A DNA stretch of 33,160 nucleotides from an uncultured Pelagibacteraceae bacterium (GTDB lineage: Bacteria > Pseudomonadota > Alphaproteobacteria > Pelagibacterales > AG-422-B15): NCBI GenBank assembly GCA_902564025.1, contig CACEZK010000012.1:1-33160 (forward strand), written 5' to 3'. The position numbers and the translations under genes were made by a program. Positions 20,052 through 30,736 of this stretch are shown here, in pieces (position 1 is the first letter of the stretch; each line of letters opens with the position of its first letter). Below the pieces are notes generated by a model that was not told where the DNA came from, made no database searches, and was given only the letters and a program-made list of their open reading frames with translations.

Positions 20052-20827
20052 GTTTACTGCATGGAAAAAAAGGGGTGGTTATGGGTGTTGCTAATGACCA
20101 TTCTATTGCTTGGGGGATTTCAAAAAAATTATCTGATGAAGGCGCTGAGCTTTGTTTTACTTATCAAGGAGAGTCCTTGCATCGAAGAGTAGAGCCACTT
20201 GCGAATTCTATTAACAGTAGTTTTTTAATTGAATGTGATGTTTTGAAGGAAGGATCTATTAAAAAATCATTTGATGAAATTGGAAATCATTGGGGCGAAA
20301 TTGACTTTGTATTACATTCAATAGCATTTTCTGAAAAAGAAGAATTAAAAGGAAAATATTTGAATACATCACGCAATAATTTTTCAAATACTATGCTTAT
20401 TTCATGTTTTTCTTTTACAGAGGTAGCTCACGAAGCTGAAAAAATAATGAAAAATGGCGGTTCACTTCTAACACTTACTTATGATGGATCTCAAAAATAT
20501 ATTCGGAACTACAACGTAATGGGTGTCGCAAAAGCTGCTCTTGAGTCCAGTGTAAGATATTTAGCTGCTGATCTCGGCCCTTCAAACATTAGGGTCAATG
20601 CATTATCAGCAGGACCAATGAAAACACTTGCTATGGCTGGTATTTCTGGTGGTAAAGACATGATGAAGTGGTCTGAGAAAAATTCTTTAATGAATAGAAA
20701 CATTGATTTAGAGGATGTTGGAAAATCAGGCCTGTACTTACTCAGTGATTTGTCTTCCGGCGTAACAGGTGAAACTCATTACGTTGACTGTGGCTATAAT
20801 ATTGTAGGTGTTCCTAAAGAAATTTAG
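20048..20827 (+). CDS. fabI: Enoyl-ACP reductase FabI
   Basis: The product is a 259-aa short-chain dehydrogenase that reduces trans-2-enoyl-ACP with NAD(P)H, the last step of each elongation cycle and the target of triclosan. The FabI-type nucleotide motif [11 protein letters not shown] is at 13-23. Y145, Y155 and K162 match E. coli Y146, Y156 and K163. It starts inside the fabB stop region (ATGA overlap) and ends in a four-base overlap with purF on the other strand. Confidence 0.97.
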   Translation: MSLLHGKKGVVMGVANDHSIAWGISKKLSDEGAELCFTYQGESLHRRVEPLANSINSSFLIECDVLKEGSIKKSFDEIGNHWGEIDFVLHSIAFSEKEELKGKYLNTSRNNFSNTMLISCFSFTEVAHEAEKIMKNGGSLLTLTYDGSQKYIRNYNVMGVAKAALESSVRYLAADLGPSNIRVNALSAGPMKTLAMAGISGGKDMMKWSEKNSLMNRNIDLEDVGKSGLYLLSDLSSGVTGETHYVDCGYNIVGVPKEI

Positions 20828-22275
20828 TTTTTTTCAGTTAAAAGAGAGAACTGTTTTGATATATTGCCTTTTTCACGATCAATCAAACTTGTAGGGTACT
20901 CGCCTGTAAAACAATGATCAGTAAATTGAGGTTGATCGGGATTTCTAGAGTCATAACCCATAGCTTGATAAGTGCCTTCTAATGATAAGAAAAATAAAGA
21001 TTTTGATCCAATAGCTTTATTAATCTCTTCAATACTGTTTTTGGACGCAATAAGTTCATTATAGTCAGGTGTATCTATACCATAGAAATCAGGATGTTTT
21101 ATCGGAGGACATGCTATACCCAAATGTACTTCTTTTGCACCTGCATCATAAATCATTTTAATAATTTTTTTAGCCGTAGTTCCTCTCACAATTGAGTCAT
21201 CAATTAAAATAACTTTTTTATTTTTAATATACGAAACATTAGCATTATGTTTAAGTTTCACACCAAATTGTCTAATACTTTGGGATGGCTCAATAAATGT
21301 TCTTCCAACATAGTGGTTTCTAATTATACCAAGTTCAAATGGCATGCTTGACTGCTGAGCATAGCCAAGAGCGGCTGGAACCCCCGAGTCAGGAACAGGC
21401 ACAACAGTATCCGCATCAATGTGATGTTCTTTTGCTAATTCTATTCCAAGATTTTTTCTATAAGAATAAACTGTATTACCGCCTAACATACTGTCAGGTC
21501 GAGAAAAATAAATTCTCTCAAAAATACATGGTCTTTCAGCAACTTTTGGGAAAGGTCTAATGCTTTCCATCCCTTTTTCTGAAATTATTATTATTTCTCC
21601 ATTTTCAATTTCTCTGATAAATTTTGCACCAATAATATCAAGAGCACATGTTTCTGAAGCTAGAACTGGGGCCCCATTAAGGTCACCAAGAACTAGAGGT
21701 CTTATTCCATAAGGATCTCTTACACCAATAAGTTTCTTATTTGTAAGAATAACAAGTGAATAGGCTCCATGGATTTGAAATAAAGCGTCTATAAGTTTAT
21801 CAACTATTTGCTTTCTCTCAGACTGCGCAACTAATTGCAAAATTGTTTCAGTATCAGATGTAGATTGAAAAATTGATCCACGACTAACAAGCTTTTCTCT
21901 TAAAGCTGAAGCATTTGTGAGATTCCCATTATGTGCGCATGCAAAGCCGCCTGACATTAAATCTGCATACAATGGCTGAATATTTTTTAAAATTGAGTCT
22001 CCAGTTGTTGAATATCTTACATGACCAATAGCATTGCTGCCCTTTAGCCTATCAATTACCTCTTGTTTATTAAAGTGATCCCCAACAAGTCCTGGTCTTC
22101 TAACGCCGTGAAACTTTTCTCCATCAAATGAAACAATCCCTGCACCTTCTTGACCACGATGTTGTAGGGCATGCAATCCTAGGGCAGTAAGTGTGGAAGC
22201 GTCTGGGCTTCCAAATATACCGAACACACCGCATTCTTCATGAAGCTTATCTTCTGAAGTATTAATGTATTCCAT
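20824..22275 (-). CDS. purF: Amidophosphoribosyltransferase
   Basis: The product, 483 aa, carries out the first committed step of purine synthesis, transferring glutamine ammonia to PRPP. A 14-residue propeptide precedes catalytic C15 (ECGVFGI), and the Ntn glutaminase blocks LQHRGQEGAG and AHNGNL follow. The PRPP-binding loop is VILIDDSIVRGTT. Some cysteines of the Bacillus-type Fe-S ligand set are missing (HPDFYGID has Asp, FTDHCF has one Cys), so an Fe-S cluster is unlikely. It lies 15 bases downstream of pnp, an association outside its pathway, probably just shared transcription. Confidence 0.96.
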   Translation of the reverse strand: MEYINTSEDKLHEECGVFGIFGSPDASTLTALGLHALQHRGQEGAGIVSFDGEKFHGVRRPGLVGDHFNKQEVIDRLKGSNAIGHVRYSTTGDSILKNIQPLYADLMSGGFACAHNGNLTNASALREKLVSRGSIFQSTSDTETILQLVAQSERKQIVDKLIDALFQIHGAYSLVILTNKKLIGVRDPYGIRPLVLGDLNGAPVLASETCALDIIGAKFIREIENGEIIIISEKGMESIRPFPKVAERPCIFERIYFSRPDSMLGGNTVYSYRKNLGIELAKEHHIDADTVVPVPDSGVPAALGYAQQSSMPFELGIIRNHYVGRTFIEPSQSIRQFGVKLKHNANVSYIKNKKVILIDDSIVRGTTAKKIIKMIYDAGAKEVHLGIACPPIKHPDFYGIDTPDYNELIASKNSIEEINKAIGSKSLFFLSLEGTYQAMGYDSRNPDQPQFTDHCFTGEYPTSLIDREKGNISKQFSLLTEKN

Positions 22276-22290
22276 TAATGAAACCTTTGT

Positions 22291-24360
22291 TTAGATTTCA
22301 GCATCCTTTATTGATAATTTAACCTTGCCTTTATCAAAACCGATTACTTTGACTTTAACTATATCACCTTCACTTACAACGTCAGTAACTTTCTCAACTC
22401 TCTCTTCAGATAGTTGTGAAATATGAACAAGTCCATCCCTTTTTCCAAAGAAATTAACAAATGCGCCAAATTCCATAATTTTAACAACCTTACCCTCATA
22501 AACCTGACCAACTTCAGGCTCTTCAATAATTGAGTTTATTAATTCAATTGCGGCTTGAATTGATTCATTATTGGTTCCAGCTATTTTTACATTGCCACTA
22601 TCACTAATATCGATTCTTGCTCCAGATTTTTCAATTATATCTTTTATAGTTGCACCACCTTTTCCAATAATTTCACCAATATTATCTCTTTTGACTTTCA
22701 TCATTTCAACTCTAGGTGTGTAAGGTCCAAGCTCAGTTCTAGGAGAGTCTAATGCTTTATTCATCTCATTTAAGATATATTCTCTTCCTCCTTTAGCTTG
22801 GTCGAGAGCTTTTTCCATAATTTCATATGTGATTCCGGTGATTTTAATATCCATCTGCAATGATGTAACACCGTCTTTGGTGCCTGCTACTTTAAAATCC
22901 ATATCGCCTAAATGATCTTCATCACCTAGAATATCAGATAAAACGGCAAAATCATCGCCTTCTTTGATTAATCCCATTGCAATACCTGAAACAGAATTTT
23001 TGATGGGAACCCCAGCATCCATTAGAGCGAGTGAAGATCCACAAACAGTCGCCATCGATGATGAACCATTTGATTCAGTGATATCTGACACTAAACGGAT
23101 TGTATAATCAAAATCCTCTTTATTGGGCAATACCGCTTTAAGGGCTCTCCAAGCTAATTTGCCATGACCAATTTCTCTTCTACCAGCCGAACCCATTCTT
23201 CCAACCTCACCAACTGAATATGGAGGAAAATTATAATGAAGCATAAAATTTTCTTTATAAGAGCCTTGAAGTGCCTCAATTCGTTGCTCATCTTCGCCAA
23301 AACCAAGAGTTGCAACAACTATTGCCTGTGTTTCGCCTCTAGTAAACAAAGATGATCCATGTGTTCTGGGCAACCATGATACTTCTGAAGAAATATCTCT
23401 TACTTCATCAAGCTTACGCCCATCAATTCTGGATTTATCATTCAAAATTTGAGACCTAACGACATCTTTTTCAATTTTTTTAAAATATGACATTACTTCA
23501 TTAATATTTTGATCTTCGATGTCAGTGTATTTTTCTTCTAAAGCAGATTTAATTTCACTTAGAGAGTTTTGTCTTTCCATCTTATCAACAATTGAATAAC
23601 TTTTTTCGATTTGATCTTTGAATTCACTTTTGAGCTCATTCATCAACTCATCATTAACATTGTATTCAAAATCCCACGGATCTTTAGCGCACTCCTCAGC
23701 AAGATTGATAATTATTTTTATGACTTCTTGCATCGATTCGTGCCCGAATTTTACTGCACCCAGCATAATTTCCTCAGAAAGTTCTTTAGCTTCAGACTCT
23801 ACCATCAAGACTGCGTCTTGAGTTCCAGACACTACAAGGTCTAATTGAGTTTCTTCATTAATTTTTGGATTTAATATGTAATTTTTACCGTCATAACCAA
23901 CTCTACATCCACCAATTGGACCCATGAATGGTATACCAGATAATGTCAAAGCACTTGAAGCGGCTATCATTGCAACTATGTCAGGATTTGTCTCTGTATC
24001 GTGAGATAATACAGTTAAAATAACTTGAGTTTCGTTCTTGAAACCTTCAGGAAATAATGGCCTTATAGGTCTGTCAATTAAACGTGATGTTAAAGTTTCA
24101 AATTCTGTTGGCCTTCCTTCACGCTTAAAAAAACCACCAGGAATTTTTCCTGCTGCATAAAATTTTTCTTGATAGCTAACGGTGAGTGGAAAAAAATCAA
24201 TATCAGGTTTAGCAGTCTTTGCGGCTACAACATTAGCCATGACAACTGTATCTCCATAACTAACTATTGTCGAAGCTGTTGCTTGTTTTGCCACCTTTCC
24301 TGTTTCTATTTTTAATAATTGATCTCCCCAATTCATTTCTCTTGAAATAACTTTTGTCAT
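22291..24360 (-). CDS. pnp: Polyribonucleotide nucleotidyltransferase (PNPase)
   Basis: The product, 689 aa, is the 3'-5' phosphorolytic exoribonuclease of RNA turnover and a degradosome partner. Two RNase PH domains are followed by a KH domain ([14 protein letters not shown]) and an S1 domain ([18 protein letters not shown]) at the C-terminus. The catalytic core includes [20 protein letters not shown]. The protein ends right after S1, without the extended tail of many relatives, hence the slightly short length. GAGGA lies upstream of the ATG. It follows rpsO by 38 bases, the conserved rpsO-pnp pair. Confidence 0.97.
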   Translation of the reverse strand: MTKVISREMNWGDQLLKIETGKVAKQATASTIVSYGDTVVMANVVAAKTAKPDIDFFPLTVSYQEKFYAAGKIPGGFFKREGRPTEFETLTSRLIDRPIRPLFPEGFKNETQVILTVLSHDTETNPDIVAMIAASSALTLSGIPFMGPIGGCRVGYDGKNYILNPKINEETQLDLVVSGTQDAVLMVESEAKELSEEIMLGAVKFGHESMQEVIKIIINLAEECAKDPWDFEYNVNDELMNELKSEFKDQIEKSYSIVDKMERQNSLSEIKSALEEKYTDIEDQNINEVMSYFKKIEKDVVRSQILNDKSRIDGRKLDEVRDISSEVSWLPRTHGSSLFTRGETQAIVVATLGFGEDEQRIEALQGSYKENFMLHYNFPPYSVGEVGRMGSAGRREIGHGKLAWRALKAVLPNKEDFDYTIRLVSDITESNGSSSMATVCGSSLALMDAGVPIKNSVSGIAMGLIKEGDDFAVLSDILGDEDHLGDMDFKVAGTKDGVTSLQMDIKITGITYEIMEKALDQAKGGREYILNEMNKALDSPRTELGPYTPRVEMMKVKRDNIGEIIGKGGATIKDIIEKSGARIDISDSGNVKIAGTNNESIQAAIELINSIIEEPEVGQVYEGKVVKIMEFGAFVNFFGKRDGLVHISQLSEERVEKVTDVVSEGDIVKVKVIGFDKGKVKLSIKDAEI

Positions 24361-24398
24361 ATTTTTTTATTCCTCTAAAAATTTTAATTATCATTGCT

Positions 24399-24668
24399 TT
24401 ATTTTCTAATACCGAGTTTATCTATAAGTTTCTCGTAAGAGTCTTTATTACTTTTTTTTAAGTAAGCTAACAAACTTCGTCTTTGATTTATCAATCGCAT
24501 AAGCCCAGTTCTTGAATGGTTATCTTTTTTGTGAGACTGAAAATGCTCTGTTAAGTTTGATATTCTTTCACTAAGAATTGCTATTTGCACCTCTGGAGAT
24601 CCTGTATCTTTATTAGATCTCGCATATTCATCAATGATTTTAGTTTTATTTTCTTTATTTAACGACAT
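24399..24668 (-). CDS. rpsO: Small ribosomal subunit protein uS15
   Basis: The product is 89 aa, the standard S15 length. Conserved blocks are [31 protein letters not shown] and the C-terminal [10 protein letters not shown]...[10 protein letters not shown]15 binds the central domain of 16S rRNA and helps form bridges to 50S. ATG 24668 is preferred: AAGGA (24675-24679) lies six bases upstream. A GTG one codon earlier would leave just three bases. It lies eleven bases downstream of truB. Confidence 0.97.
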   Translation of the reverse strand: MSLNKENKTKIIDEYARSNKDTGSPEVQIAILSERISNLTEHFQSHKKDNHSRTGLMRLINQRRSLLAYLKKSNKDSYEKLIDKLGIRK

Positions 24669-24679
24669 CACAAATCCTT

Positions 24680-25552
24680 CTATAAATTAAATACCCTTAC
24701 GGGTCTTATTTTACCATCTATAGCTTTACCGATTCCAACAAACTTAGTCTTAGTTTCTATTAATAAATAATCTGTCTTAGATTTTTTATTATGGTATTCA
24801 AAGCTTAGACCATTCTGAAATTTATGACTTAATTCCTGATTGATCAATACTGCTGGGATGTCGTCCAGTACGTCTCTAATTGAATGCATAACTTCAAAAT
24901 GATCGCCAATATGAACTAATTCTTCAAATTTATCTAGTAAAATAATGTCTTTTTCCTCAATTCTGCCAATTTTAACTCTTCTTAATTGTGAAACATAGGC
25001 ACATGTTCTTAGCATTTTTCCTAAATCTCTTGCTATTGATCGCACGTATGTCCCAGTGGAACATTCCATTTTAAAAGAAAACTCTTTATTGTTGTTAGTC
25101 CCCAAGCATTCTAAGCTTTTGATAAAGACATCTTTAGCTTGTATTTGAAAATTTTGATTATTTCTTGCTAGCTTGTAAGCTCTTTTGCCATTTACTTTTA
25201 CCGCAGAGTATTGAGGTGGAACTTGCGAATGCTTACCTATAAATGTTTTTAAACATTGGTCTATTTCCTTTCTAGTTGGAATTATATTAGATTTATCAAT
25301 TGTATTTCCAGTTATGTCATCAGTATCTTTTGACTCTCCAAAAATAACGTTAAATTTATAAACTTTATACTGATTGAAATATTTAATACTTTTTGTCGCT
25401 TCTCCTAGTGCAATGGCAAGTATTCCTGTTGCAAAAGGGTCTAGAGTTCCTGCATGACCAATTTTTTTGATATTTAGAATTTTTCTAAGTCTTTGTATTA
25501 CTTTAAATGATGTTATATCTTTTGGTTTATCTATAAATATCCAACTGTTCAT
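24680..25552 (-). CDS. truB: tRNA pseudouridine(55) synthase
   Basis: The product, 290 aa, makes pseudouridine 55 in the T-arm of tRNAs. Catalytic D38 is in [14 protein letters not shown]; further family blocks are [11 protein letters not shown] and [15 protein letters not shown]. The C-terminal region resembles the small RNA-binding extension of bacterial TruB. The start codon overlaps the rbfA stop (ATGA), so translation is coupled. Confidence 0.96.
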   Translation of the reverse strand: MNSWIFIDKPKDITSFKVIQRLRKILNIKKIGHAGTLDPFATGILAIALGEATKSIKYFNQYKVYKFNVIFGESKDTDDITGNTIDKSNIIPTRKEIDQCLKTFIGKHSQVPPQYSAVKVNGKRAYKLARNNQNFQIQAKDVFIKSLECLGTNNNKEFSFKMECSTGTYVRSIARDLGKMLRTCAYVSQLRRVKIGRIEEKDIILLDKFEELVHIGDHFEVMHSIRDVLDDIPAVLINQELSHKFQNGLSFEYHNKKSKTDYLLIETKTKFVGIGKAIDGKIRPVRVFNL

Positions 25553-25947
25553 AGATCAGTTTCTTTATTTAAATCATGTAGAACTTTTTCTGATTTAAGT
25601 AGTTTTTCCAGGTCACTAATATCATTAAAACTTTTATCGTTCCTAAAAACAAGTTTTGGAGAAAACTTCAAATTAATTAATTTTGCTACTTCTTTAGCAA
25701 GATATTTTTTGCAAGATTTTAATTTTGAAATTACTTTCGTATCGTCAATTTTTTCATGAGAGATAACATAAATATACGCAATTTTTAGATCAGAATTCAT
25801 TTCTACTTTTACTACATTTACTGGAAACTGAAACGGTTCATCAAGTGGCATTTCATTTTTTACAAGAACCTCACTAATAGCTTTTCTAATTATTTCAGAA
25901 ACCTTATTTGATCTGCTGGTTTTTGCAGTTTTTCTTTTTAAGATCAC
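25549..25947 (-). CDS. rbfA: 30S ribosome-binding factor RbfA
   Basis: The product is a 132-aa single KH-like domain protein that matures the 16S 5' end and is needed for cold adaptation. It has an N-terminal block with VSEIIRKAISEVL, and the central V.V.KVEMNSDLKIAYIYV and C-terminal L.LKFSPKLVFRNDKSF family blocks. The start is GTG at 25947, overlapping the infB stop by four bases (GTGA). It lies in the conserved nusA-infB-rbfA-truB-rpsO-pnp order. Confidence 0.94.
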   Translation of the reverse strand: MILKRKTAKTSRSNKVSEIIRKAISEVLVKNEMPLDEPFQFPVNVVKVEMNSDLKIAYIYVISHEKIDDTKVISKLKSCKKYLAKEVAKLINLKFSPKLVFRNDKSFNDISDLEKLLKSEKVLHDLNKETDL

Positions 25948-28346
25948 AATGATTGTGCTATTTCCTCAATACTAAATGCTTCAATAAAATCTCCTACCTC
26001 AAAGTCATTAAATTCTTTAATACTTATTCCACATTCAGTCCCAGATTTTACCTCATTGGCCTCATTTTTTTCTCTCTTTAAACTTAGAATATCACCATCA
26101 TAAATAGTCTTTTCATTTCTTGTTACTTTTACCTTAGCATTTTTGCTTACTGAACCCTCTATAACTCTACAACCAGCAATTGCTCCAATTTTTGAGACTT
26201 TAAATATTTGTAACACTTCAGCTTTTCCAATGAAATTCTCTTTTAAAGTTGGCTTTAACTTACCGCTAGCATAATCAGATACAAACTCAATTAGCTCATA
26301 AATTATATTAAAGTTTTGTATTATGATATTATTAATTTTTGCTTTAGCTTTGGCTTCTTTTGTCGATGTTGAATTAAATGATAGTAATAGTGCGTTTGAG
26401 GCATATGCAAGGGCTACATCACTTTCATTAATAAATCCAACTCCGGAATGAATAACTTTTATTAAAATCTTATCGCTTTTTATGTTTTCTAACTGATGGA
26501 TTATAGCCTCTGATGAGCCGCGAGTATCAGCTTTTATCACGACCTCGAGTATTTCTTTATTATTTTCTAGCGAACCAAAAGCAAGTTCATTATCTATGTT
26601 TTTTATTTTTTTTGGCAAAATTTTATTTTTTTTAATTAGGCTTCTGATTTCACATAATTCTCGAGCTTTATCATCACTTTCAACAGTAACAAAGCTATCT
26701 CCGGCTTCAGGTGGTTCATTAAGCCCTAACACTTGAACGGGCATCGATGAAACTGCTTCTAGTATATTTTTTCCTTTATCATTAAGTATTGCTCTCACTT
26801 TACCATATTCACTTCCAGCAACAGCAATATCGCCAACTTTTAGTTTACCATTCGTAACTATAATATTACATAAGGGCCCTCTTCCTTTATCAACATTGGC
26901 CTCGATGACAGTTGCTTCTGCAAAAGTTTCATTGTTTGCTTTTAATTCTGAGAGTTCAGCTTGCAAAACAATAGATTCAAGTAATTTATCAATATTGCTA
27001 CCTGTTTCTGCTGATACTTCAACTGATTGGATTTCACCTGATAAATCCTCAACTATTAAATCTTCTGAAAGAAGTTGCTCTTTAATTTTTTGAGGATTTG
27101 ATTCTGGTTTATCACATTTGTTAATCGCAACAATGATGGGTACTTTCGCTGACTTTGCGTGAGAGATAGCTTCTTTAGTTTGTGGCATTACTCCGTCATC
27201 AGCAGCAACTATTAAAACTACAATATCTGTTACGTTAGCTCCTCTAGCACGCATATCTGTGAAAGCCGCATGTCCTGGAGTATCGATAAAAGTAATTTTT
27301 TTACTATCGTGTATTACTTCATATGCACCGATATGTTGAGTGATACCTCCACTCTCCCCTGAAACAACATTTGAATTTCTGATCTTATCTAATAAAGATG
27401 TTTTGCCGTGGTCAACATGACCCATTATTGTCACTATTGGAGATCTAATATCTTTCTTCTCTGCCTTAATATCTTTTGATATAAGGTCTTTTTCAAGATC
27501 TTCTATATTTTCTCTTTTAAAATTATGACCAAATTCTGTAACCAAAATTTCAGCTGTATCAGCATCAATCGATTCATTTATTGTGGCCATCATGCCCATT
27601 TTCATAAGTGATTTTATTAAGTCACCTGACTTTTCTGTCATTCTATTTGCTAATTCTTTAACTGTTATGGACTCGGGTATGTATACGTCTCTGATAAGTT
27701 TCTTAGCAGGTTCCTGCTCTAATTGGGTTTTTTTGGTTTTTTGTTTTGCTCTTTTATAGGCCGCAAGACTCCTTGTTCTTTCGTCAATATCACTTAAAGC
27801 TGTAACAATAGTAACTTTTCTCTCTCTTATTTTTTTTCGACCAAACGTATTTTGTATTTTCTTTTTATCTTCAGTTTCAACTAATTTTTCTGAATTTTTT
27901 TTCTTATCAGAGTCCCTTTTAAAATCTCTATTATCTAAATTATTAATATTGATATTTGCGTTTTCAATTGATGAAGGATCTCGTTTTTCTGACTGATTAG
28001 GTGACTTTCCAGATCTGATTTTATCTATCTCATCTTTTTTATCTTTTTTGTTGTCAGCTTTTAGTATTCTTTTTTGTTCATCTTTTGATAGTGGTTTGAG
28101 TAAAATACCTGATTTATTTTGACTTTTCTCATTGTTTTCTTCTGAAATTCTTTCAGTGGCATTTTGCTTATTTGTGCTGACAGTTTGAGATTGAGTTTCT
28201 ATGTTAATACCTCTTTTATATCTCTTTTTTTCAACAATTACTGTTTTACCTGCTTCAATATTTCTTTTAGGTGTGATCGGAGGTTTTGCACCCAACTTTA
28301 AACTTAAAGTCTTTTTCTTTTTTTTTGTGTCTTTGATGTCAGTCAT
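25944..28346 (-). CDS. infB: Translation initiation factor IF-2
   Basis: The product is a GTPase of 800 aa that brings fMet-tRNA to the 30S subunit. A long charged, Lys-rich, low-complexity N-terminal region (about 1-220) precedes the G domain, with G1 GHVDHGKTS near residue 308, G3 DTPGH and G4 NKCDKP, then domains II, III and the C-terminal fMet-tRNA-binding domain. I prefer ATG 28346; TTG 28358 would add four residues. It follows nusA by 21 bases with no ylxR gene in between, which is unusual for the class. Confidence 0.96.
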   Translation of the reverse strand: MTDIKDTKKKKKTLSLKLGAKPPITPKRNIEAGKTVIVEKKRYKRGINIETQSQTVSTNKQNATERISEENNEKSQNKSGILLKPLSKDEQKRILKADNKKDKKDEIDKIRSGKSPNQSEKRDPSSIENANININNLDNRDFKRDSDKKKNSEKLVETEDKKKIQNTFGRKKIRERKVTIVTALSDIDERTRSLAAYKRAKQKTKKTQLEQEPAKKLIRDVYIPESITVKELANRMTEKSGDLIKSLMKMGMMATINESIDADTAEILVTEFGHNFKRENIEDLEKDLISKDIKAEKKDIRSPIVTIMGHVDHGKTSLLDKIRNSNVVSGESGGITQHIGAYEVIHDSKKITFIDTPGHAAFTDMRARGANVTDIVVLIVAADDGVMPQTKEAISHAKSAKVPIIVAINKCDKPESNPQKIKEQLLSEDLIVEDLSGEIQSVEVSAETGSNIDKLLESIVLQAELSELKANNETFAEATVIEANVDKGRGPLCNIIVTNGKLKVGDIAVAGSEYGKVRAILNDKGKNILEAVSSMPVQVLGLNEPPEAGDSFVTVESDDKARELCEIRSLIKKNKILPKKIKNIDNELAFGSLENNKEILEVVIKADTRGSSEAIIHQLENIKSDKILIKVIHSGVGFINESDVALAYASNALLLSFNSTSTKEAKAKAKINNIIIQNFNIIYELIEFVSDYASGKLKPTLKENFIGKAEVLQIFKVSKIGAIAGCRVIEGSVSKNAKVKVTRNEKTIYDGDILSLKREKNEANEVKSGTECGISIKEFNDFEVGDFIEAFSIEEIAQSL

Positions 28347-28367
28347 TATAAAAATCAATAAATCAAG

Positions 28368-29903
28368 TTATTCTAGCCATATTTTTCTAGCTTCCATAAT
28401 CAATTGATCACCTTCTTCTCGTGTTAAATTAAACTCCTCTAATAGCCCCGATACTTTCGAATTTTTGTCCCCTCTAACTTCCAAATAGCCAATAAGATCG
28501 TCTGTTGTCAATCCAGCAAAGTCGTCAAGTGTTTTAATGTCGTTTTCAGCTAACTTAACTACCATTGCTTTCGAGAGTAAATCAAACTGAATTAAATCAT
28601 TAGATACCTTCATGTTCTTTATTTTTGTTTGATTCTCATCATCTTTATCTGATAAAAATTTCTTTGCTCTGTCTATTAATTCTGTAGCAATTTCTTCATC
28701 GAAGCCCTCAATAGATAATAACTCTGATTTATCAGTATCTATTACTTCTTCTACACTTCCAAATCCTTCACTGACGAGTAGTTGTGCGAGCGTTTCATCA
28801 ACATCCAAAGATGATACAAATATTTCTGTTTTATTTGTAAAGTCTTCTTGTCGCTTTGATGACTCTTCATCTTCAGTTAATATATCGATCTCATATCCAG
28901 TTAATTCAGTTGCAAGTTTAACATTTTGACCTCTTCTCCCTATGGCAAGACTTAAGTGCTCCTCAGATACTACAACTTCAATTTTATTTTGGTCTTCATC
29001 TAGAACAACTTTTAAAACTTCAGCTGGAGATAATGAAGCAATAGCTAGATTTGCAACATTATCCGACCAATTTATAATATCAATTTTCTCACCTTGTAAT
29101 TCATTTACAACTGCCTGGACTCGACTGCCTCTCATTCCAACGCACGCTCCAACAGGATCAATTGAGCCATCTTCTGTAAAAACTGCAATTTTAGCTCTAC
29201 TGCCAGGATCACGTGCTACACTTTTAATACTAATAATTCCGTCGTAAATCTCTGGTACCTCTTGAGTAAATAATCTTGCCATAAATTGTGGATGAGATCT
29301 GGACAAAAATATTTGTGGTCCCTTTAATTCTGCACGTACATCATAAATATACGCTCTTACCCTGTCACCATTACGCAGATTTTCTCTAGGAATAGTTTGA
29401 TCTTTTCTAACAACACCCTCAGCTTTACCTAGATCTAGTATAATATTTCCAAACTCCATTCTTTTAACAATTCCATTTACAATTTCACCGACCCTGTCTT
29501 TATATTCGTTGTACTGTCTTTCTCTTTCAGCTTCACGGACTTTTGAATTTATTACTTGCTTTGCAGCTTGCGCCGCTATTCTTCCAAAGTCTAAGGGGGG
29601 GAGTGGATCAAGCAACTGATCCCCTATTTGAGCAGCTCCATTTATTTTTTTTGCTGCCTTAAGAGTAATTTCAAGAAATTTATTTTTAACATCATCAACA
29701 ACAAGCATTTTTCTTGATATTGAAATATCTCCATCGTCTTGATTAATTTCTACTATTACTTCATTTTCTTCGCCATAATTACTCTTGGCTGCTTTAGCAA
29801 TTGCCTCTTCTAAAGCCTCTATAACAATTGATTTATCAATCATTTTTTCTTGAGCAACAGCTTCAGCAATTCGTAGAATTTCAATTTTATTTGCACTAAC
29901 CAT
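28368..29903 (-). CDS. nusA: Transcription termination/antitermination protein NusA
   Basis: The product is 511 aa. The N-terminal RNA polymerase-binding domain (about 1-125) is followed by S1 (about 135-200, VNGIVKRMEFGNIILDLG) and two KH domains (about 205-345, with DPVGACVGMRGSRVQAV and AIGRRGQNVKLA). The acidic C-terminal part carries two helix-hairpin-helix-like repeats. NusA modulates pausing, termination and rRNA antitermination. It is the first gene of the nusA-pnp row and has its own promoter and a terminator-like hairpin just ahead. AAGGA lies directly upstream of the ATG. Confidence 0.96.
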   Translation of the reverse strand: MVSANKIEILRIAEAVAQEKMIDKSIVIEALEEAIAKAAKSNYGEENEVIVEINQDDGDISISRKMLVVDDVKNKFLEITLKAAKKINGAAQIGDQLLDPLPPLDFGRIAAQAAKQVINSKVREAERERQYNEYKDRVGEIVNGIVKRMEFGNIILDLGKAEGVVRKDQTIPRENLRNGDRVRAYIYDVRAELKGPQIFLSRSHPQFMARLFTQEVPEIYDGIISIKSVARDPGSRAKIAVFTEDGSIDPVGACVGMRGSRVQAVVNELQGEKIDIINWSDNVANLAIASLSPAEVLKVVLDEDQNKIEVVVSEEHLSLAIGRRGQNVKLATELTGYEIDILTEDEESSKRQEDFTNKTEIFVSSLDVDETLAQLLVSEGFGSVEEVIDTDKSELLSIEGFDEEIATELIDRAKKFLSDKDDENQTKIKNMKVSNDLIQFDLLSKAMVVKLAENDIKTLDDFAGLTTDDLIGYLEVRGDKNSKVSGLLEEFNLTREEGDQLIMEARKIWLE

Positions 29904-29919
29904 ATGTATCCTTCAACGT

Positions 29920-29944
29920 AAAAAAAAAGCGGGCTTAACCCACT
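29920..29944 (-). terminator. Rho-independent terminator in front of nusA
   Basis: On the minus strand AGTGGG and CCCGCT form a 6-bp stem (one G-T pair) with a 5-base loop, followed by nine T. It lies 79 bases after the trmB stop and 16 bases before the nusA ATG, downstream of a likely nusA promoter. It may end the lnt-metK-trmB transcript, act as an attenuator of nusA, or both. Confidence 0.8.
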
Positions 29945-29973
29945 TTTGTTTGAATTAGCAATATTTTCTTATG

Positions 29974-30002
29974 TCTATACACCTGTAGTATTAATAAATC
30001 AA
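29974..30002 (-). promoter_or_regulatory. Probable nusA operon promoter
   Basis: TTGATT (29997-30002) and TATAGA (29974-29979) are separated by exactly 17 bases, the best sigma-70 type match noticed in the window. Transcription would begin near 29967, giving a leader of about 64 bases that contains the terminator at 29920-29944 before reaching nusA. Confidence 0.6.
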
Positions 30003-30022
30003 GTAAGTAAAATTTAGTAATT

Positions 30023-30727
30023 TCACAGATTTAACAGATAGATTTTACCCCCGTTTTCTATTGCTTTTCTCTGATATTTTGAGATTCCATATAATTCATC
30101 GTTTTTTTTAAGTATAGATGAACTAAATGTCCCAAAACTATCTTTATATTCATTTAATAGACTTACGGTGTCCCTCAGATAATCTGAGGAGTCAGTAGTC
30201 ATGTATATTGAATTTTTTGATTTTGTTATTTTATTTAAAAGACTTAATATTTCATAAGACATTAATCTTCTTTTATGATGTCTTTTCTTTACCCAAGGAT
30301 CGGGATTAATGAGAAAAATTTTATCAATGGATTTATGTGGCATTGCTTCTAAAAAATAAAAACTATTTAAATTACTTAACATTATATTTTTTAACCCAAA
30401 ATCTAAAATTGATTCAAGAACTTTTGCAATACCATTTAAATAAACCTCGACACCTATAAATAATTCATTTGGTCTAGAAATTGCGTTTTTAATCAAAAAC
30501 TCACCATTTCCAAAACCAATTTCAATATTAGTTATGTCATAACGATCAGGTATATCTATTTTTCTATTTATTTTATCGTTGTTGAGACATTCGATAACAT
30601 CTTGATCAAAAGAAAAATCATTATAAAACTTATTTATCAAGTTTTTTTTAGGTAAAGAAATTTTTTTGGAAATTTTTCTTCCTTGAAAGGAATAATACTT
30701 AGGATATTTGTTTTTCAATAAAAACAA
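30023..30727 (-). CDS. trmB: tRNA (guanine-N7-)-methyltransferase
   Basis: The product is a 234-aa SAM-dependent enzyme that makes m7G46 in tRNA variable loops. The SAM motif EIGFGNGEFL lies at about residues 69-78, the family catalytic block INPDPWVKKRHHKRRL is central, and a KYQRKA segment lies near the C-terminus. The start is TTG at 30727 (another TTG is at 30718); no ATG fits and no Shine-Dalgarno sequence is seen, so the exact start is unsure. It lies nine bases downstream of metK. Confidence 0.93.
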   Translation of the reverse strand: MFLLKNKYPKYYSFQGRKISKKISLPKKNLINKFYNDFSFDQDVIECLNNDKINRKIDIPDRYDITNIEIGFGNGEFLIKNAISRPNELFIGVEVYLNGIAKVLESILDFGLKNIMLSNLNSFYFLEAMPHKSIDKIFLINPDPWVKKRHHKRRLMSYEILSLLNKITKSKNSIYMTTDSSDYLRDTVSLLNEYKDSFGTFSSSILKKNDELYGISKYQRKAIENGGKIYLLNL

Positions 30728-30736
30728 GAGTTTTTT

